Under the pieces are notes generated by a model, which saw nothing but the letters and a program-made list of their open reading frames with translations, made no database searches and was not told the DNA's origin. From the NCBI GenBank assembly GCA_905182175.1, contig CAJJAT010000011.1:186001-250000 (forward strand): DNA of 64,000 nucleotides, given 5' to 3'. Shown in pieces: positions 61,252-64,000 of the stretch. The translations under genes and the position numbers were made by a program. Each line of letters begins with the position of its first letter. Positions within the stretch are counted from its first letter, which is position 1. This DNA is from Flavobacteriales bacterium UBA1494. Its GTDB lineage: Bacteria > Bacteroidota > Bacteroidia > Flavobacteriales_E > Vicingaceae.

Positions 61252-63864
61252 TTAACCGCACTTACTGTACCCACAGTCAACGCAAGTCAAACAACCTTCC
61301 CTAAACGTTAGACCTTCGTCAGACGTGCATTCAGGGCAAACCTTTCCGTCTACCTTAGTCCCGTCAGGAATGTATCGCTTCAATGCTCTTTGTACTCCAT
61401 TTTTCCAAGTATTCAAGCTTTCATCACTTAAGTGCAAGTTCGCAACCATTTCAACAACAAATGCAATTGGCATTCCATGTCTCAATACACCTGAAATTAG
61501 TTTTGCATAATTCCAATATTCTTGGTTAAACGTTCTAGATAGACCCTCGATAGTTGTTTTATACCCATCCTTATCTTCATATTGAAAATCATAACGAGCC
61601 CGTCCGTCTTGAGACTTGTTTCTGATTACCCAACCTTTGTCTACATGACCTAAAATTGAAAATGAATCCTCTGCTCTACCCGTAAATATTTCGTAAGGCC
61701 TTCCGTCGATTGTTCCAACAATAGCGACCCACTTTTCGTGATTGTTATTGAACTTAACGATGTCTGATTCCAATACTTTCGGTCTCGGTGGTGCTTGAGT
61801 TTCCATGAAAGCACCAGCTTCTTCTTTCTTTCCTTTATCGTCGTTACTCACTAATACTCCAGATCTAGATCCATCACGGTAAACAGTAATTCCTTTACAA
61901 CCATTTTCCCATCCGGCCATATAGATTTTAGAAACCATTTCCTCCGTCGTTTCTTCCGGAATGTTAACCGTTACTGAGATTGAGTGATCTACCCATTTTT
62001 GGATCGCTCCTTGCATTTTAACTTTGTTCACCCAGTTCACATCGTTCGCTGTTGCTCCATGATACGGCGTTAGAGCAATGATTTTATCTAACTCTTCTTG
62101 ACCGTAAGTTGAAACTTTGTTCGCATCGTAACCATTTGCAGTTAACCAGGTTTTAAAGTGGTGGTGAAATACATTATACTCCTCCCAAGAATCACCTACT
62201 TCATCAATGAAGTCAACTCTAGAGTTTTGATCGTTTGGATTAATTTTCTTTCTTCTTTTGTAGGACACCATAAACACTGGCTCAATACCTGAAGAAGTTT
62301 GTGTCATTATAGATGTTGTTCCGGTCGGAGCGATAGTTAATAAGGCAATATTTCTTCTGCCGTATTTTACCATGTCCTCATATAAAGCAGGATCAGCTGC
62401 TTTAATTCGGGCTACCATTGGATTCTTCTCTTCACGAATTGAATCGTAAATTGGAAACGAACCCCTATCTTTTGCCAACTCTACAGAAGAACGGTATGCT
62501 TCTAATGCCAATGTCTTGTGAACTTTTACTGAGAAGTCTAACGCATCATCTGTTCCATATTTTTTACCCAAAGCGGCTAACATATCTCCTTCAGCAGTAA
62601 TACCAACCCCCGTTCTTCTTCCTTCAATACACTTTTGCTTGATTTTTTTCCAAAGTGTTAATTCAGTTGCTTTAACATCTAACCCTTCTGGATCGTTCTC
62701 AATCTTTTTAATAATAGCATCAATCTTTTCCATTTCAAGATCAACAATGTCATCCATAATTCTTTGAGCATACATTGCATGCTTTTTGAATTTCACCATA
62801 TCAAATCTGGCCTCCGGTGTAAACGGACTTTCTACGTAACTAAATAAGTTTATCGCCAATAAACGACAAGAATCATAAGGACACAATGGAATTTCACCGC
62901 AAGGATTCGTTGAAATAGTTTTGAAACCTAAATCTGAATAGCAATCTGCGATAGACTCATTAATTACTGTATCCCAAAACAAAATTCCTGGTTCGGCTGA
63001 CTTCCAAGCATTGCGAACAATTTTGTTCCATAGCGCTTTCGCGTCCGTTTCAGTTGTGTAAGTTGGATTTGAACTTTCTATTGGGTATTGCTGCGGAAAA
63101 GACTTTCCACCTTTCACAGCTTCCATAAAATCATCGGTAATTTTTACTGAAACATTCGCCCCAGTTACCTTGGTACCGTCCATTTTTGCATCTACAAAAT
63201 TTTCAGCGTCTGGATGTTTTACAGAAACACTTAACATAAGAGCTCCTCTTCTACCATCTTGAGCAACTTCTCTCGTAGAGTTTGAATACCTTTCCATAAA
63301 AGGAACAATACCGGTAGAGGTAAGTGCGCTGTTCATAACAGGACTTCCTTTTGGACGAATGTGAGAAAGATCGTGACCAACGCCTCCCCTTCTTTTCATT
63401 AACTGAACTTGCTCTTCATCGATTTTCATAACACCACCATAAGAATCAGCCACACCGTTATTACCAATTACAAAACAATTTGATAAAGAAGCGATCTGAA
63501 ATGGGTTACCCACTCCTGTCATTGGTCCACCTTGTGGAACAATGTATTTGAATCCTTTCAATAAGTCATAGACTTCACTTTGGCTTAAAGAATTTGAATA
63601 CCTAGACTCAACCCTAGCAATTTCGCCAGATAGTCTTCTGTGCATATCATCAGGGGTCTTTTCATATAAATTCCCTGCAGAATCTTTTAATGCATATTTA
63701 TTTAACCAAACACTGGCTGCAAGCTCATCGCCTTTAAAATATTCGGTAGCAGCAGTTATCACTTCATCGTACGAGTAAGTTGGTCGGCTCTTTGCATTAT
63801 GAGCGCCTGTATGAACAGAGTTGATTGCTTGGTCGGCTGCAACGTTTGTGGCTGTTTGCTTCAT
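61252..63864 (-). CDS. nrdJ: Adenosylcobalamin-dependent ribonucleotide reductase (class II)
   Basis: Reduces ribonucleotides to deoxyribonucleotides using a cobalamin-generated radical. The 870-residue protein shows the active-site patterns of the NrdJ group: SLSNCFVIGN (Cys), STNPCGEIPLCPYDSC (Asn-Cys-Glu), and APTGTTSIMTQTSSGIEPVF. The C-terminus is a zinc ribbon, CPECTSDEGL and CLTCVDCGYSKCG, with two CxxC pairs, that in this family helps re-reduction. Being class II, it needs no oxygen and works with or without it. No class I or III genes lie nearby. Start ATG at 63864, with a promoter at 63920-63950. Confidence 0.95.
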   Translation of the reverse strand: MKQTATNVAADQAINSVHTGAHNAKSRPTYSYDEVITAATEYFKGDELAASVWLNKYALKDSAGNLYEKTPDDMHRRLSGEIARVESRYSNSLSQSEVYDLLKGFKYIVPQGGPMTGVGNPFQIASLSNCFVIGNNGVADSYGGVMKIDEEQVQLMKRRGGVGHDLSHIRPKGSPVMNSALTSTGIVPFMERYSNSTREVAQDGRRGALMLSVSVKHPDAENFVDAKMDGTKVTGANVSVKITDDFMEAVKGGKSFPQQYPIESSNPTYTTETDAKALWNKIVRNAWKSAEPGILFWDTVINESIADCYSDLGFKTISTNPCGEIPLCPYDSCRLLAINLFSYVESPFTPEARFDMVKFKKHAMYAQRIMDDIVDLEMEKIDAIIKKIENDPEGLDVKATELTLWKKIKQKCIEGRRTGVGITAEGDMLAALGKKYGTDDALDFSVKVHKTLALEAYRSSVELAKDRGSFPIYDSIREEKNPMVARIKAADPALYEDMVKYGRRNIALLTIAPTGTTSIMTQTSSGIEPVFMVSYKRRKKINPNDQNSRVDFIDEVGDSWEEYNVFHHHFKTWLTANGYDANKVSTYGQEELDKIIALTPYHGATANDVNWVNKVKMQGAIQKWVDHSISVTVNIPEETTEEMVSKIYMAGWENGCKGITVYRDGSRSGVLVSNDDKGKKEEAGAFMETQAPPRPKVLESDIVKFNNNHEKWVAIVGTIDGRPYEIFTGRAEDSFSILGHVDKGWVIRNKSQDGRARYDFQYEDKDGYKTTIEGLSRTFNQEYWNYAKLISGVLRHGMPIAFVVEMVANLHLSDESLNTWKNGVQRALKRYIPDGTKVDGKVCPECTSDEGLTFREGCLTCVDCGYSKCG

Positions 63865-63919
63865 CTTAAATTAATTAATATTTGTATCATAAAAATTGCT
63901 AATGGTGAATTAGCGAATG

Positions 63920-63950
63920 CTAAGATAGATTTGAACTCGACTTTTTACAA
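63920..63950 (-). promoter_or_regulatory. Putative promoter of nrdJ
   Basis: On the minus strand TTG (63950-63948), a 20-base spacer and TATCTTAG (63927-63920) match the Bacteroidota promoter except for one base in the -7 element. It leaves a leader of about 50 bases, too short for a cobalamin riboswitch. Confidence 0.45.
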
Positions 63951-64000
63951 TATCAGTGGTTTTGTTTTATTAACAAAACCCAAAAAAAATTGACCTTAGA

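Noticed and set aside
63865-64000. Cobalamin riboswitch upstream of nrdJ
   Set aside because: The leader after the likely promoter is about 50 bases and no B12-box-like sequence was seen.

Overview
The window comes from a low-GC Bacteroidota chromosome, most likely a free-living, probably aquatic member of the Flavobacteriales. The support is indirect but consistent: two secreted proteins (one intact, one decayed) carry the C-terminal sorting domain of the Type IX secretion system, promoters match the Bacteroidota pattern (TTG, about 20 bases, TAnnTTTG), ribosome binding sites are A-rich rather than Shine-Dalgarno-like, and there is a cobalamin-dependent ribonucleotide reductase. No rRNA, tRNA or CRISPR array was seen.

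Layout. 1-3.7 kb: end of dnaG, then an MscS channel and a ClC channel in one run. 3.7-9.6 kb: a small secreted protein, the sulfate-activation genes cysC-cysD-cysN on the minus strand, and divergent deoC plus an aldehyde dehydrogenase. 9.6-10.2 kb: decayed sequence. 10.2-41.1 kb: an accessory island built around a contractile injection system (CIS). 41.3-43.3 kb: a secreted-protein gene in pieces, with an IS3-family element between them. 43.3-63.9 kb: ordinary chromosomal genes (nhaA, an M14 peptidase, a Type IX secreted protein, nfu, a gamma-carbonic-anhydrase-like protein, arsC-like, fumC, a SulP transporter, a mannose-1-phosphate guanylyltransferase, sprT-like, feoB-feoA, a CNNM/CorC-like protein, nrdJ), plus a decayed Type IX-secreted gene.

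The core of the window is a compact minus-strand CIS operon (41090 down to 18931) of the Afp/PVC/AlgoCIS kind. In order it encodes a two-helix membrane protein, a DUF4255 (Pvc16-like) terminator, an unrecognised 323-residue protein, one sheath, two tube-fold proteins, a DUF5908 protein, a LysM baseplate protein, a VgrG-like spike, a PAAR tip, a gp25-like protein, a gpJ-like wedge, a short fibre, an overlooked 48-residue protein, an Afp12-like baseplate protein, a CIS tape-measure protein with an acidic tandem repeat, and an AAA+ ATPase. No phage capsid, portal or terminase genes and no T6SS membrane-complex genes are present, so neither a prophage nor a classical T6SS fits.

Directly beyond the ATPase lie four unusual genes: a 1304-residue repetitive AT-rich protein (the best cargo candidate), a TPR lipoprotein, a membrane-anchored GH18-like protein that has lost catalytic residues, and a membrane-tethered TrkA-N/RyR-domain protein. 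The inference I find most interesting is that this is a membrane-associated CIS with its own cell-envelope and sensory accessories. That linkage rests on position only.

Smaller regulatory finds: a perfect 23-base palindrome directly after the -7 element of the feoA promoter, probably the operator of an iron-responsive DtxR-like regulator, and several promoters of Bacteroidota type.
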